From NCBI GenBank assembly GCA_003615045.1, contig ML014121.1, forward strand, positions 124,001 to 188,000: 64,000 nucleotides of DNA. Direction: 5' to 3'. The translations under genes were made by a program, and so were the position numbers. The DNA is from Caulochytrium protostelioides (taxonomy: Eukaryota; Chytridiomycota; Caulochytriomycetes; Caulochytriales; Caulochytriaceae). Numbering within the stretch: position 1 is the stretch's first letter; every line of letters starts with the position of its first letter. Below are positions 21,752-31,964 of the stretch, in pieces. Under the pieces are notes generated by a model, which ran no database searches, was not told the DNA's origin, and worked only from the letters and a program-made list of their open reading frames with translations.

Positions 21752-22033
21752 TCAGTAGGTCGACCCGCGGGCTGGCTCAAACTGATGAGCGCGATCGTAG
21801 TCCTCGTAGTCGAGCTGGGCGTCGTAAAGAGAATGCTCGACAGGCATTCCGCGGCCCATGCGGTCAAGGTGGCCTTTCGAAAGAGTTATGGTGCTGTTTA
21901 TGCTGGTGCCCAGGTCGTTCCTAAAGATGCTGTGCTCGGCCATAGTTTCGCCCACGCCGACGGACTGACTGCGACTACCGAAGACAACAGGAAGAGAAAA
22001 CCAGTTGCCGTCTGAGGGCTGGACCGCTTCAAC
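21752..22033 (-). CDS. Possible small protein or terminal exon, unrecognised
   Basis: A minus-strand frame open from an acceptor-like TTGTAG at 22034 to a TGA at 21752 reads DGNWFSLPVVFGSRSQSVGV, then GETMAEHSIFRNDLGTSINS, and ends FEPARGSTY. The first ATG is at 21943, which would give a 63-residue protein. The composition looks protein-like, with balanced polar residues and no Arg/Pro bias. I find no upstream coding exon in the 200 bases before ATP14, and the plus strand at 21785-22015 is also open. Treat as tentative. Confidence 0.35.
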   Translation of the reverse strand, partial: VEAVQPSDGNWFSLPVVFGSRSQSVGVGETMAEHSIFRNDLGTSINSTITLSKGHLDRMGRGMPVEHSLYDAQLDYEDYDRAHQFEPARGSTY

Positions 22034-22238
22034 CTACAACGGGCCCTGACCATCCGTGCCATGAACAACGAAAGCGCCCGATGTCTCCTGTGCTTCAACA
22101 TCCAAACTCGAAGGCTTGAAGCAATACCCGTATGGCCTGATGGTGACGTGATGTTAGATAGACAAATAAGAAAACGAACGCCGACGACGGCACCGCCGCT
22201 GATCAGCACCCTCCAACAACGAGCTGGTAGACAGGCGA

Positions 22239-22646
22239 TCAGTGGTCGTGGCCGTACTCGCGCTTCTTGACGAGTTCAGGGTAGAACTTGCCGTCGTCGT
22301 TCTCGAAGTCCCACATGGACGGGAAGTTGGCCGGGTCATCAATGGGGTCGACGAGCGGCTCGTAGGCGCCGGCGCTGGCCGACGACGCCACGGCGCCCTG
22401 AGCGACCTGGGCGACCTCCTGCGGCGCCTGCTCGACGGCGGGCTTGGGCGGCGCGGACGGCGGCGCAACGGTGGTCTTGAGGTCCGTGGTGTCGTGGACC
22501 GTCTTGGAGGGCTGGTAGGCGCGGAGCTCCTTGACGTAGATGTCGGAGATCACATCGGCGCGCGGCACCGACGCGGTGAAGGTGCGGGCGACCGTCAGCC
22601 GCGGCGCGGCAGCGCGGTAAAGCGTCGTGGCGGTAAGACGGAACAT
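22239..22646 (-). CDS. ATP14: Mitochondrial F1Fo-ATP synthase subunit h (Atp14-like)
   Basis: 135 residues. An Arg-rich mitochondrial presequence (MFRLTATTLYRAAAPRLTVA) is followed by ADVISDIYVKELRAYQPSK, matching the conserved N-terminus of mature fungal subunit h (VIQDLYLRELK type). A Pro/Ala linker and an acidic C-terminal half (DPIDDPANFPSMWDFENDDG) follow. Subunit h is a peripheral-stalk component of fungal mitochondrial ATP synthase. The length matches. The call rests mainly on the N-terminal motif and the acidic tail. Confidence 0.8.
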   Translation of the reverse strand: MFRLTATTLYRAAAPRLTVARTFTASVPRADVISDIYVKELRAYQPSKTVHDTTDLKTTVAPPSAPPKPAVEQAPQEVAQVAQGAVASSASAGAYEPLVDPIDDPANFPSMWDFENDDGKFYPELVKKREYGHDH

Positions 22647-25106
22647 GGCGGCGTCAACAACGGCGTCTGGTATCTCCTGTCACTGCAAGATGCGCATACC
22701 AGCGACCACGACAGCCCGGGGAAGCCAAAAAAGACAACGCAATATAAAAAAACAAGAGAGCGGGTGAGTGAGCTGAATCAGGACAGACACAACTGGCTGC
22801 ACTATTGACATCCATCCTGCTGTTGAGCAAAGCCGGGAAAGAGTTGATGATGAGATCAGACGAGAAGACTAGGCGCATCGGGTTCGAGCTTGAGACGCGA
22901 AGCTAACGGCATAGGAGGTAGGCCGGACGGGGATGCGTCAACCTCGGAGAAACATGCATGACGGTTCGGCGCTGCGCGTACAATGACTGCTGAGACGCAT
23001 CTCTTCAAAACGCCCGAGGTCGTGAGGAAGAGAACGGTCGGTCGCATGAAGGGTGATCCAGAACCATCAACCACACGCTGTATGCGGAGGCGCGACATCC
23101 TTTCATCCGACGGACTATGGGGCATCAGGCGGTAGCAGCATCACATCAACATCGCATGCACATCACATGATTGTAAATGCGTGGGGCATATACGGAAAGT
23201 TGATGCCACGCCAACGCCACCGACCGCATTACGTCCACGAGACAACCGCTGGGGCACACCGATGCCAGCTATTCTCGCTCAACCCACTCTGAAGGCCACG
23301 CTGATACGTGAGAGCAGAAGCGAAATGGGAGCGAGTTCTTGAGAGAAGATGCACCGCATCACATCGCGGCGCCATGTGCCTGCCCAGCGCCCGACATCGC
23401 ACGTCGTGGTGGAGCGTGTTTATGCGGCGGATGCCGCGGCGGCGTCAGGGATCGCTCTATCGCCCATCGTCTTGCATGACTTGGCGAGACCACGTGATGC
23501 CACGCGATGCCATGCACACCGCGATGCAAAGCTGCATCGCTGGCTTGTACGGAGCTTTCGAGCGGAGGTATCGCCGCCCTCGTTCCTCGGCGCGCCGAGC
23601 ATGAGGACGAGGTCCGAGGCTCAGCGGCTGAACGCCGCGCCGTTCCGCGTCTGCCGGTTTGGTCGTGGTCTCGCGTCGGTGCTTCTCGTACTGTCTTCTC
23701 GTCGAGTATGGTTGCTCACGTACAGTCGTCGTGGGTGCTTGAACGGCACGCAAGTGCTAATGGTGAGAACAAGGAAAGGAGTGCGCGGGGGCGAAGGAGC
23801 AAGGGATTGCTAATCGTCGTCGGGGTTGACAGCGGCACCATGTCCCGTCGTCCATGCCGTCGCCACGCGCCGCCATTCGCCGCCGTCGCCATGCTCGTGG
23901 CCGATGCTCTTTTCATGTATACTCGGTCCGTGACGAGATGCCCACAGACCACCGCCATGCTCGCGCTGGGTGCGTCGCCGACTCTCAACTGGGGCTCGGC
24001 TCGACTCGGCTCGGCTCGACTCGGCCCGGGAGACAGGGCACGCACGCCGCGTTCATGGCGGACTGGACCGGCTCGACCGCGACATGGCTAAGGGGGAAGC
24101 GTGCCTGCCGCGCCGCGAGAAAGCGAGAAAGCGGGAAAGCTAGAGGCTGGAAGAGCAGGCAGCTGCGCCGAGCTCAGATGGGAGTGGGGCTAGCGCGCCA
24201 TGCCCGCACCTCTGCCGTCGCCACGGCCACGACTCGATGCTGCGGAAACGACAGATGGACGGCAAGGACGCCGGAAGACGCCGGCGTGGACGCCTCACCG
24301 AGATGCGATGCGATGCAATGCGATGCGATGCGATGCGATGCGATGCAATGCGATGCAATGCGATGCAATGTGATGCGATGCGATGCAATGCGATGCAATG
24401 CAATGCGATGCAATGCGATCCCCCGCATCTTGGGCCGTCTGGACAGCCGACAAACGGTGTGCGAGGCCGCGTCAGCAAGCGCCACCAGCCTGCGTGGCCG
24501 ACGTGCCGACCGGCAGGCGCGGCCCAAGGCCTCGTTCCCCGCGGAGCGATCGACTGCAGGCGGTGCGCGACGCGCGGTGGCTGCGGGGACTCGGCATGGC
24601 CATGTCGCCTGAAAGCACATGGATCGCCGACTGTGACGGGCGGGGGTTTCCTAATTCATTCGACCGCGGCGCCATGATCGACGAGCGACACCTTCTTTAC
24701 AACCGTCTTGCCGCTTCACAACTCTTCATGGCGCTCGATTGAGCCCAGTCAGCCTTCTCCTCGCTCTGCCTGCGGCCACCATCGTCTTACTTCTGGTCGA
24801 AATCCGGCGCTTCCGGCGGCTGCGGCATCCCGTCGTCGAGCACATCCACTCTGCCGTCGCCGCTGATCCATACCGATTTCGTCATCGCTGCACGCACGCT
24901 GCGGCTATCCCTCGTTGCCATTTCGACGCGCGTCGACGTGCTCCCGCACGAGCATTTGGCGCCTTCGGTCTCTGGCATCGGTTCATTTCGCTCGACGGCG
25001 AGCGCACAGGATGGCCGTTCTGCGGAGAAAGCCGTCACGCACGCCGTCAATGTCGTCGTTGCCGTCTTTGCCAGCGATCCCCGCGCGATTGTGCCGCGCC
25101 AGCGAG
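22647..25106. other. 2.4-kb divergent intergenic region
   Basis: Between the starts of ATP14 and the TM9 gene. It includes the GATGC pentanucleotide array and short GCTCG arrays near 23995-24030. No gene recognised. Confidence 0.5.
24301..24418. repeat. GATGC/AATGC pentanucleotide satellite, about 23 units
   Basis: About 118 bases of near-perfect 5-bp units, with G/A variation at one position interleaved along the array. Shorter relatives occur at 311-346 and near 62731-62745. Confidence 0.95.
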
Positions 25107-27110
25107 ATGAGTCCCGTTCTGAACGTGATGGCCGGCTCGCGGGCAGTGACAGCTCCGCCTCGTCGCGGCAGCCGCCGTCCTCTGGCAGCGCTGTGGACGC
25201 CGGTCGTCGCCGCCCTCGCCGTCCTCGCCACACTGCTACTGGTCGCGCCGCAGCCGGCCATGGCTGACGAACACAACCACGCGTATGGTTCCGAGGACCA
25301 GATCGTCGTATGGCTGAACACCATCGGCCCATACGACAACCAACAGGAGACCTATGAGTACCAGAAGCTGCCGTTGTGTGTTGGCACACATAAGATTGAG
25401 CACCACCACGAATCGCTCGGCGAGGCCCTCCAGGGGTTCCAGCTCACCCCGCTCGGAGTGAATATGCGCTTTCTTGTCAACGAGCAGGACGTGCCCATCT
25501 GTGAGCGGTCGCTGTCCCCTGATGACCGCGCACAGCTCGACGTCGCCATCCAGCAGCGATACTGGTATTCCATGTACCTGGACAATCTGCCAGTCTGGGC
25601 TTTTCTGGGTGTCGAGGCGCCCATCGTGAAAAACACCACCACGACCACCGACGCGACCCCGACGCCGAAGGCGGCGCTTGCCCCCGCTGCTGCTGACGAC
25701 GACGACGGGTATGCGCTGGTCACGCCGACGCGTCCCGAGCCCGAGATAATGCAGACCTACCTCTATACTCATCGCAACTTTGACATCGCGTTCAATGGCG
25801 ACCGCATTATCGAAGTCAATGTCACGGCCGCACATCCCGTAGCGCTACGACCCCACGACCCCACCAGCGCCCTAGGCGCCGAGCCGCAGCGGGTCCAGTT
25901 CACGTACAGCGTCACGTGGCGCAAGACCGACCAGCCCTTCAAAACGCGATTTTCTAAGTATCTGGATTCCGAGTTCTTTGAGCACCGTGTGCACTGGTTC
26001 TCGATCTGCAATTCGTTCATGCTTGTGCTCTTCCTGCTCGCGCTCGTTAGCGCCATCCTGTTCCGGACGCTGCGCCGCGATTTTGCACGGTATGACCGTG
26101 AGGAAAGTTTATTGGATTTTGACCGCGATCTCGGCGACGACTATGGCTGGAAGCAAGTGCACGGGGATGTTTTCCGCCCGCCGCCGCGGCTGCTGCTGCT
26201 CTCGGCGTGCTACGGCACTGGCTTCCAGCTGCTCTGTCTGGCCTTCTTTACCGTGCTTTACATCATTGCGGGTGAGCTCTACATGGAGCGCAGTAGCATT
26301 CTGTCCGCGGCCATCTTTATCTATGCGCTCACGAGCGTCGTCGGTGGTCATGCCTCCGCTGGCTTTTATACCAAGTATGGCGGGCAGAACTGGATTAAGC
26401 TCGTTTTTGTCACCGCGGGCCTGTGGCCCTCGATGGTCGGTGCGGTCTGCCTGTCGATCAACGCGGTCGCGATTCTGCAAACTTCGAGCCGCGCGATCCC
26501 CTTCGGCACCATGGTCGTGCTCGTCGTGATCTGGCTGATGCTCGTGCTGCCCTTGACACTGATTGGGTCCATCGTCGGACGCAATGGGGCCGGCCATGCC
26601 TCGTTCCCCTGTCGGGTCCATCCGATTCCGCGCCCCGTGCCCCGCCCTCCCGAACGCGGCACGCTGACACGCATGCCCTTCGTGACGATCGCGGCAGGGC
26701 TGCTGCCGTTCGGCAGCATCTTTATCGAGATGTACTTCATCTTCACGTCCTTCTGGGCCTACAAGATCTATTACGTCTACGGCTTCATGCTCTTTGTCCT
26801 CGGCATCCTGTGCATCGTGACGGCCTGTGTCGCCGTGGTCGCGGTCTACGTATTGCTGAACGCCGAAGAGCACCGCTGGCACTGGCGCGCATTCATCGCC
26901 GCGGGCGGCGGCACCGCGCTCTACGTCTACGCTTACTCTATCTTTTACTACACGGCGCGAACCCGTATGTTTGGCACCTTCCAGACCCTGTGGTACTTTG
27001 GCTACATGGGCCTCGCCTGCATTGGTTTGCTCCTCATGCTCGGCGCCATCGCTCTCCGATCCGCCGAGGTGTTCGTGCAAAAGATCTACAGTAACGTCAA
27101 GATTGACTAG
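25107..27110 (+). CDS. TM9SF3: Transmembrane 9 superfamily protein (TM9SF3-like nonaspanin)
   Basis: 667 residues from the ATG at 25107; an alternative ATG is at 25128. A signal peptide (LAALWTPVVAALAVLATLLL) ends near residue 52. The lumenal domain begins DEHNHAYGSEDQIVVWLNTI and continues with GPYDNQQETYEYQKLPLCVG, then HESLGEALQGFQL and YWYSMYLDNLPVWAFLG, all hallmarks of the TM9SF3 branch. A disordered Thr/Ala/Asp insert of about 45 residues interrupts the lumenal domain before NFDIAFNGDRIIEVNV. Nine membrane helices follow. The C-terminus ends KIYSNVKID, the KxD-type COPI/Golgi retention signal. TM9 proteins act in Golgi sorting of membrane cargo. The 3' end converges on the coiled-coil gene 138 bases away. 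Confidence 0.94.
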   Translation: MSPVLNVMAGSRAVTAPPRRGSRRPLAALWTPVVAALAVLATLLLVAPQPAMADEHNHAYGSEDQIVVWLNTIGPYDNQQETYEYQKLPLCVGTHKIEHHHESLGEALQGFQLTPLGVNMRFLVNEQDVPICERSLSPDDRAQLDVAIQQRYWYSMYLDNLPVWAFLGVEAPIVKNTTTTTDATPTPKAALAPAAADDDDGYALVTPTRPEPEIMQTYLYTHRNFDIAFNGDRIIEVNVTAAHPVALRPHDPTSALGAEPQRVQFTYSVTWRKTDQPFKTRFSKYLDSEFFEHRVHWFSICNSFMLVLFLLALVSAILFRTLRRDFARYDREESLLDFDRDLGDDYGWKQVHGDVFRPPPRLLLLSACYGTGFQLLCLAFFTVLYIIAGELYMERSSILSAAIFIYALTSVVGGHASAGFYTKYGGQNWIKLVFVTAGLWPSMVGAVCLSINAVAILQTSSRAIPFGTMVVLVVIWLMLVLPLTLIGSIVGRNGAGHASFPCRVHPIPRPVPRPPERGTLTRMPFVTIAAGLLPFGSIFIEMYFIFTSFWAYKIYYVYGFMLFVLGILCIVTACVAVVAVYVLLNAEEHRWHWRAFIAAGGGTALYVYAYSIFYYTARTRMFGTFQTLWYFGYMGLACIGLLLMLGAIALRSAEVFVQKIYSNVKID

Positions 27111-27248
27111 ACGAAGCATGTATATATAAAAAGGAACAAGGGGAAGATTAACATCAAATGTATGTATGGGAAGGGGGGCAGAGCGATAATTCAGTGTAAG
27201 GGTGGACGTCAGGATATGGGTATGGAGACGAGTAGCAAGTTGGGAACA

Positions 27249-29435
27249 CTAGGCTGTCTCCACAGCCGACTGCGCCGCAGCTAGCATGGCCATGACGTCG
27301 TTACTGACGTCGCTGATCTGCGCACTCAGCTGCGCCGTCTCGGCCGCATACGTCGCCAGCGCCGCGCGGGCTACCTGCCGCTTGTGCAACGCAAAGGCGT
27401 GCTGCCGAGCTATCTCGGTCAACGACCACGCTTCCGACTCGGTGGGCATTGGGCCTTCCGCAGAAGCATCCATCAGCAGCTCGCATTGCACATCCGCATT
27501 GGCCATCACAGGGATCACCGGCACCGCTGGCTCATCTGCCGCCAACGCGCACTGGATACCCAACTCCGCCGTCGCCACGCAACACGTCTTGGCGTTCTTC
27601 GCCGTCTCGGCCGCCCGGGCGACCATCACCACACGCCGAGGATCGGCCTCCGTGTCATCCATCAAGGTCGCCGTGCTGGTCGCGGCGCCGTGCTGGGCCA
27701 TGCCATCCGGAGCTCCAATCGGCGTTGCGACCACGTCGGCCATGGGACGGTCTTCGCTATCGATCGTGTCCTCCCGATCTGGTAGGTTAGACGACGACGC
27801 CGTCTCCAGCATGACGGCGGTCCCGGCCTCAAGACGGCCCATGCGGTCCTGCAGATCACGAATGACGCGCTTCTGGGTCCGCACTTTGCCTTCGAGCACG
27901 TCGTTCAGGGCGAGCAGCGCATTGCGGCTGAGCTCCAGGTCGGCAAGCTGGCGCGACGCTCGGGATGTGGCGCTGCCGTCCACGGCCGTCGTCCCCGACC
28001 CAGTCGTCGACGCCGCCACCACGCTACCACTGGCACTGGCGGCATCCGCGTCCGCATCCGCACCCATGTTCACGTTCGCGTCGCCATCAGCAGTCGCCGG
28101 CGCATTTGCTCCACGACTTGTGGCTCGGAAAGACGTCGTTATATCCGCCGTCGGTGCCATTGATGGGGTCGCAACGATGGCCGGCGCGGCTGCCGTGGCA
28201 TGGGCTGCATCGAACCAGGCGACTGCGTCGTTGTCCAGATCGAGCGGGCCCAGTACCAACGAGGCATTTGACTGCGCTCGCGCCATCGGGAACATGAGTG
28301 CGGACATGGACGCCGCGGCACCATGCAGTTCCTGTCTTGCAGCGCCTAAAGACCGCGGCGCGGGCGCCGCGCCGGCGAAGACGCGCGGCAGACCGGACGG
28401 CGGGAGGTGCGACGCCATCGACGACGGCGCGGCAGGCCGCTCGCGCATCAAGAGATCGGACATGGACGCGCAGGAGGCGAGCGTGCCGCCGCGGCCGAGC
28501 GGCGACGCATGCAGATCGACGCCGAGCGCCGTGCTCATCGACAGCGCCACGGACGAGGCGGATGTGGCCGCCGTGGGCACCGGCGTCGAGGGTCCGGCGC
28601 CGCCCCGCAGCACGATGGGGGCGTTGCTCGCCAAGCTGACCGTCGCGTGGCGCGTGGCGTGGCGCAGTAGGGGCGTGGTGGCGCGCGTGCCGAAGGCGAT
28701 GGTGGGCGTGCTCGAGGAAAACGGCAGCGGCGACGCCGCCGTGGCCGGTGATCCCGCGGCCGAGGCGGACGCCGATGGGGTCGCCGCAACCGCCGCCGCG
28801 GATCGCGCCGTGGCGACGGGCCGGCGCAGGCCGACGGGCGTGGTCACTTCGATCCCGAAGGCGCCGCCCGTGGCGACGACGGACGGCGAGCGGCCCATCG
28901 ACAGCGGTCGCGCGACCGTCAGCTCGGCGGACTCGGACGCCGCGGCCTCTCCAGGGGCGGCGGCGGTCTCAGCGGCCGCGGGAGCAAGGGAACGAGACGG
29001 CCGGGCGACGCGGGAAGGCGATGTCCCGTGCATTGTTGCGCGGCGCGCGAGGCCGCTCGCTGCTGGGGGCGTGAGCCGCGCGGCGATGCGGTGGGGCGAC
29101 GGCGACGGCGCAGGGATGGCCGACGGCGGCGCCACCACGCGGGACATACTGTCGTTATCGCGTGCGGGGGGCGCCGCGATGGCGGCCGCCGTGGCCGTGG
29201 CCGTGGCCGTGGCTGCGGTCGTGGCCGTGGTGCTCACTGCCGCGCCGGACCCCGCAATGCGCGTGGTACTGCGTCGGGCCGCGCCGGAGAATGACGAGAA
29301 CGTGGCGCGGATCCGCAGTGAGTTGGTTCGGGCCAGCAGCGAAGCTTTGGCGGCCGCGGAGCCTGGCGTCGGCGCCGCTGCAGCAGACGGCGACAGCGGC
29401 GAGGCGCCACTGCGAGGCGAAGTCCCGAGCACCAT
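27249..29435 (-). CDS. Low-complexity protein with one coiled coil, unrecognised
   Basis: 728 residues from the ATG at 29435. Residues 1 to about 510 are disordered and rich in Ala, Ser, Thr and Pro. A clear coiled-coil segment follows (RQLADLELSRNALLALNDVL, then EGKVRTQKRVIRDLQDRMGR). The C-terminal 120 residues are helical and contain Cys pairs. I prefer this strand over the equally long antisense frame (27286-29664) because only it gives a heptad-repeat segment. There is no family match. A scaffold or cytoskeletal role would be a guess. Confidence 0.6.
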   Translation of the reverse strand: MVLGTSPRSGASPLSPSAAAAPTPGSAAAKASLLARTNSLRIRATFSSFSGAARRSTTRIAGSGAAVSTTATTAATATATATAAAIAAPPARDNDSMSRVVAPPSAIPAPSPSPHRIAARLTPPAASGLARRATMHGTSPSRVARPSRSLAPAAAETAAAPGEAAASESAELTVARPLSMGRSPSVVATGGAFGIEVTTPVGLRRPVATARSAAAVAATPSASASAAGSPATAASPLPFSSSTPTIAFGTRATTPLLRHATRHATVSLASNAPIVLRGGAGPSTPVPTAATSASSVALSMSTALGVDLHASPLGRGGTLASCASMSDLLMRERPAAPSSMASHLPPSGLPRVFAGAAPAPRSLGAARQELHGAAASMSALMFPMARAQSNASLVLGPLDLDNDAVAWFDAAHATAAAPAIVATPSMAPTADITTSFRATSRGANAPATADGDANVNMGADADADAASASGSVVAASTTGSGTTAVDGSATSRASRQLADLELSRNALLALNDVLEGKVRTQKRVIRDLQDRMGRLEAGTAVMLETASSSNLPDREDTIDSEDRPMADVVATPIGAPDGMAQHGAATSTATLMDDTEADPRRVVMVARAAETAKNAKTCCVATAELGIQCALAADEPAVPVIPVMANADVQCELLMDASAEGPMPTESEAWSLTEIARQHAFALHKRQVARAALATYAAETAQLSAQISDVSNDVMAMLAAAQSAVETA

Positions 29436-30392
29436 TGTGGAAGCTGAGACAGAGGTGGTATTGACAATGACTGATCTCGCTGGGCGGAAGGAATTTAACG
29501 AAGCAGGGCTCGCTCACCGCTGCGGACATGATACCGCCGACGGGATGCAGGGAAGGACTGATCTTGGCACGAACGACCAGGCACGGACTCTAGTCATCGC
29601 ATGGTGGCATGCTTGGCTCAATCGTATCAAGACAAGCACATCTTTGACACGATGGCTCCACTAGGACGATCGAGGAAAACGGCGAGTATATTCCATACGA
29701 GATGCGCGTTGCACCGTCCGTCTCATGCCGATAGGATCCAACTCTTCGTTCATTCAGCACGTCGCTGGGCACGGGGTCTGCCAGGACGAACGGTGAATAA
29801 TTGGGCCAAAAACAACAACAATAACGATACGAAATCAACGATCGGAGTTGGGGGTTTTCCTTTTTTTTGCCGATCTCATGTTTTTTTTTTTGTGCCCATC
29901 GCCACGGCTCACACAGGTCGCACACATTGTGTCAGCGGATCTTCCAGCGCGTCGGAGTTTTGCTCAAAGGGAGACGCCGATGATATAAGAGCGATGGATA
30001 TGCGATGATCGATTCTTGTCTATCATCGTGTATTACGTTCCAGGCCGGGGGCGTGGAGGTGTCGGCGAAAAACGTAAACTGCGCCAAGTCGGAGGGTGCG
30101 GTGGGATAGAATTTCCCTCAGGGTATCGGCTCTTGTCACCACGCTAATGATGACACACTCTGCGTTCCTCACAACCTATCGTCGCGGGCAAGACCTTTGA
30201 GCCTCATCTGATTATCCATCTGGTGCTTGGAGCTTACTTCGCTGCTTTTGTCTGATTCTCCCCTATTTGTACGCTCAGCTGCCGAATGAACTGATTGATC
30301 CACGTGTCCACTCCCTGTGGTTGCTCCCCGCAACGACATTTCCGCATCGTTTCCAAATCATCTCCACATCATCTCCGCATCCTTACCGCATC
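29436..30392. other. Divergent intergenic region
   Basis: About 950 bases between the coiled-coil gene and CIAO2B. It is lower in GC, with A- and T-runs near 29805-29890. No gene seen. It presumably carries both promoters. Confidence 0.5.
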
Positions 30393-30872
30393 ATGGCGCA
30401 GCTCAGCAACGCTAACCCGACCGTTTACTCGGCGAGCAAGTCGGCCGTCCGCATCGCCTCGCTCGGCGACTGGGACGATGCCGTAGATGACCCCATCGAT
30501 GCGCAGGAAGTCTATGATTTGGTCCGCCATATCAACGACCCCGAGCACCCATTGACGCTAGAGCAGCTGAATGTGGTTCAGCGTGCCAATATTCACGTCG
30601 ACGATGCTGCGTCTCAGGTCCATGTCGTATTCACGCCGACCATCCCGCACTGCAGCATGGCGACCTTGATCGGGCTCTGTGTGCGCGTGCGTCTGCTCCG
30701 CGCGCTGCCGGCGCGCTTCAAGGTTCGCATCACCGTCGAGCCGGGCACTCACCAGAGCGAGCTGGCCGTCAACAAGCAGCTGAACGACAAAGAGCGCGTG
30801 GCCGCTGCTATGGAAAACAAGCACTTGCTGGATGTCGTCCACCAGTGCTTGTCGACGACCACCGACCGTTGA
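30393..30872 (+). CDS. CIAO2B: Cytosolic iron-sulfur assembly component 2B (CIAO2B/MIP18/Cia2)
   Basis: 159 residues, DUF59/MIP18 fold. The targeting complex CIAO1-CIAO2B-MMS19 delivers Fe-S clusters to cytosolic and nuclear enzymes. The signature runs [20 protein letters not shown], then [19 protein letters not shown] with the reactive Cys at about 87, [40 protein letters not shown] and [13 protein letters not shown]. Matching is near end-to-end. I chose the ATG at 30393 because the upstream frame lacks family similarity. Confidence 0.97.
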   Translation: MAQLSNANPTVYSASKSAVRIASLGDWDDAVDDPIDAQEVYDLVRHINDPEHPLTLEQLNVVQRANIHVDDAASQVHVVFTPTIPHCSMATLIGLCVRVRLLRALPARFKVRITVEPGTHQSELAVNKQLNDKERVAAAMENKHLLDVVHQCLSTTTDR

Positions 30873-31964
30873 GCGATCGGCCCTTGCTGGCTAAAGACGC
30901 CGTGATGGGATACCGACCTCCCCTTTCGTCGACGTCCGCCCCCTTCTTGTCTGGCCGGCCGGACACCCTGAAGACGGTGCGACGCTGGGTCCGCGGAACC
31001 GCAATGGTTCAAATGATCGCCGTGATGGCAATTACAACTACGGCTCTCGGCGCGATGGCGCCCTTCGAGCTCTCGCGACGATCGCTGTCAGGTCCTTCTA
31101 GCAGATAGGCGGAGTCGCATGCAATGCAGTCACTTGCAGGACACTGAGATGACGACAGATCGCATCCGCTGGTCAAGTGCGTTCAATGCACTCTGCTGAA
31201 CGTGTTCGTATCAAACATGGTGCTGAGAGGATGCCGCTCGCTTATCGAAACTTGCCCTCCTTGGGCCCTCTAATTTATTGGATACTCTTTGTCTTTGGCA
31301 TTCAGCGACGTGACGAGACTGCGTGGCGAGACTTGCTCATTGTTGGATCATCCTTGCGCCTCTCTTTCGGTCCGAACGGGGATGACCACTGGCGTATGCC
31401 GCCTTCGTGCATTATTCCTCAGGGCTACGCCAGGCCGGGCCCACCATTGCTGTCCTTGGGTGTGCTCCCCTTGGGCCTCATCAGGTCTCATCGCTTTCCC
31501 CCTTTCTTGGCGTTTCTGGGTGGCGCAGCGAAGGACCGGCAGAGACCGGCTTTCGCTGCCACGGCGTTGCTCGCTCCCCAACGCTGGGCCGGTGCTTGAC
31601 GGACGGGACGGTCTGCGGCGGCGGCCGTGCCGACACCCAGCCGAGGCCTGCCTACCCGCCCTCCCATGCCCATGGCCAGCGGCGACGAAGGCGGAGGCAC
31701 GCCGCATTGAACCGCTGCATCCAGCACCTGACTCGGCGCCATGCATCCCGCCTCTCCAGAAACTCAGGAATCCAGGAATCCAGAAAACGCAAGCATGATC
31801 TCAGGATGAATAACGGGCCTTTTGGCTGGTCGGGTCGCCAATGAGCCCGCCATCCGTGTTCGTCTCCGACGGCCGTCTACCTCGTCTGGTCCTGTGCATC
31901 CCTTTTGTGCCGCACGTTGTTCTTCGATCGACGCTATCTCCGCGAGGATCCCAGATCCGGTAGG
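30873..31964. other. Intergenic region between CIAO2B and CDC50
   Basis: About 1.1 kb. A plus frame from 31186 to 31599 contains a hydrophobic stretch (GPLIYWILFVFGI) but no recognisable family, and I do not call it. The rest shows nothing. Confidence 0.4.

Noticed and set aside
27286-29664. 792-residue plus-strand frame opposite the coiled-coil protein
   Set aside because: Antisense to a frame with a real coiled-coil segment. Its own sequence shows no domain and looks like the mirror of an Ala/Ser-rich gene.
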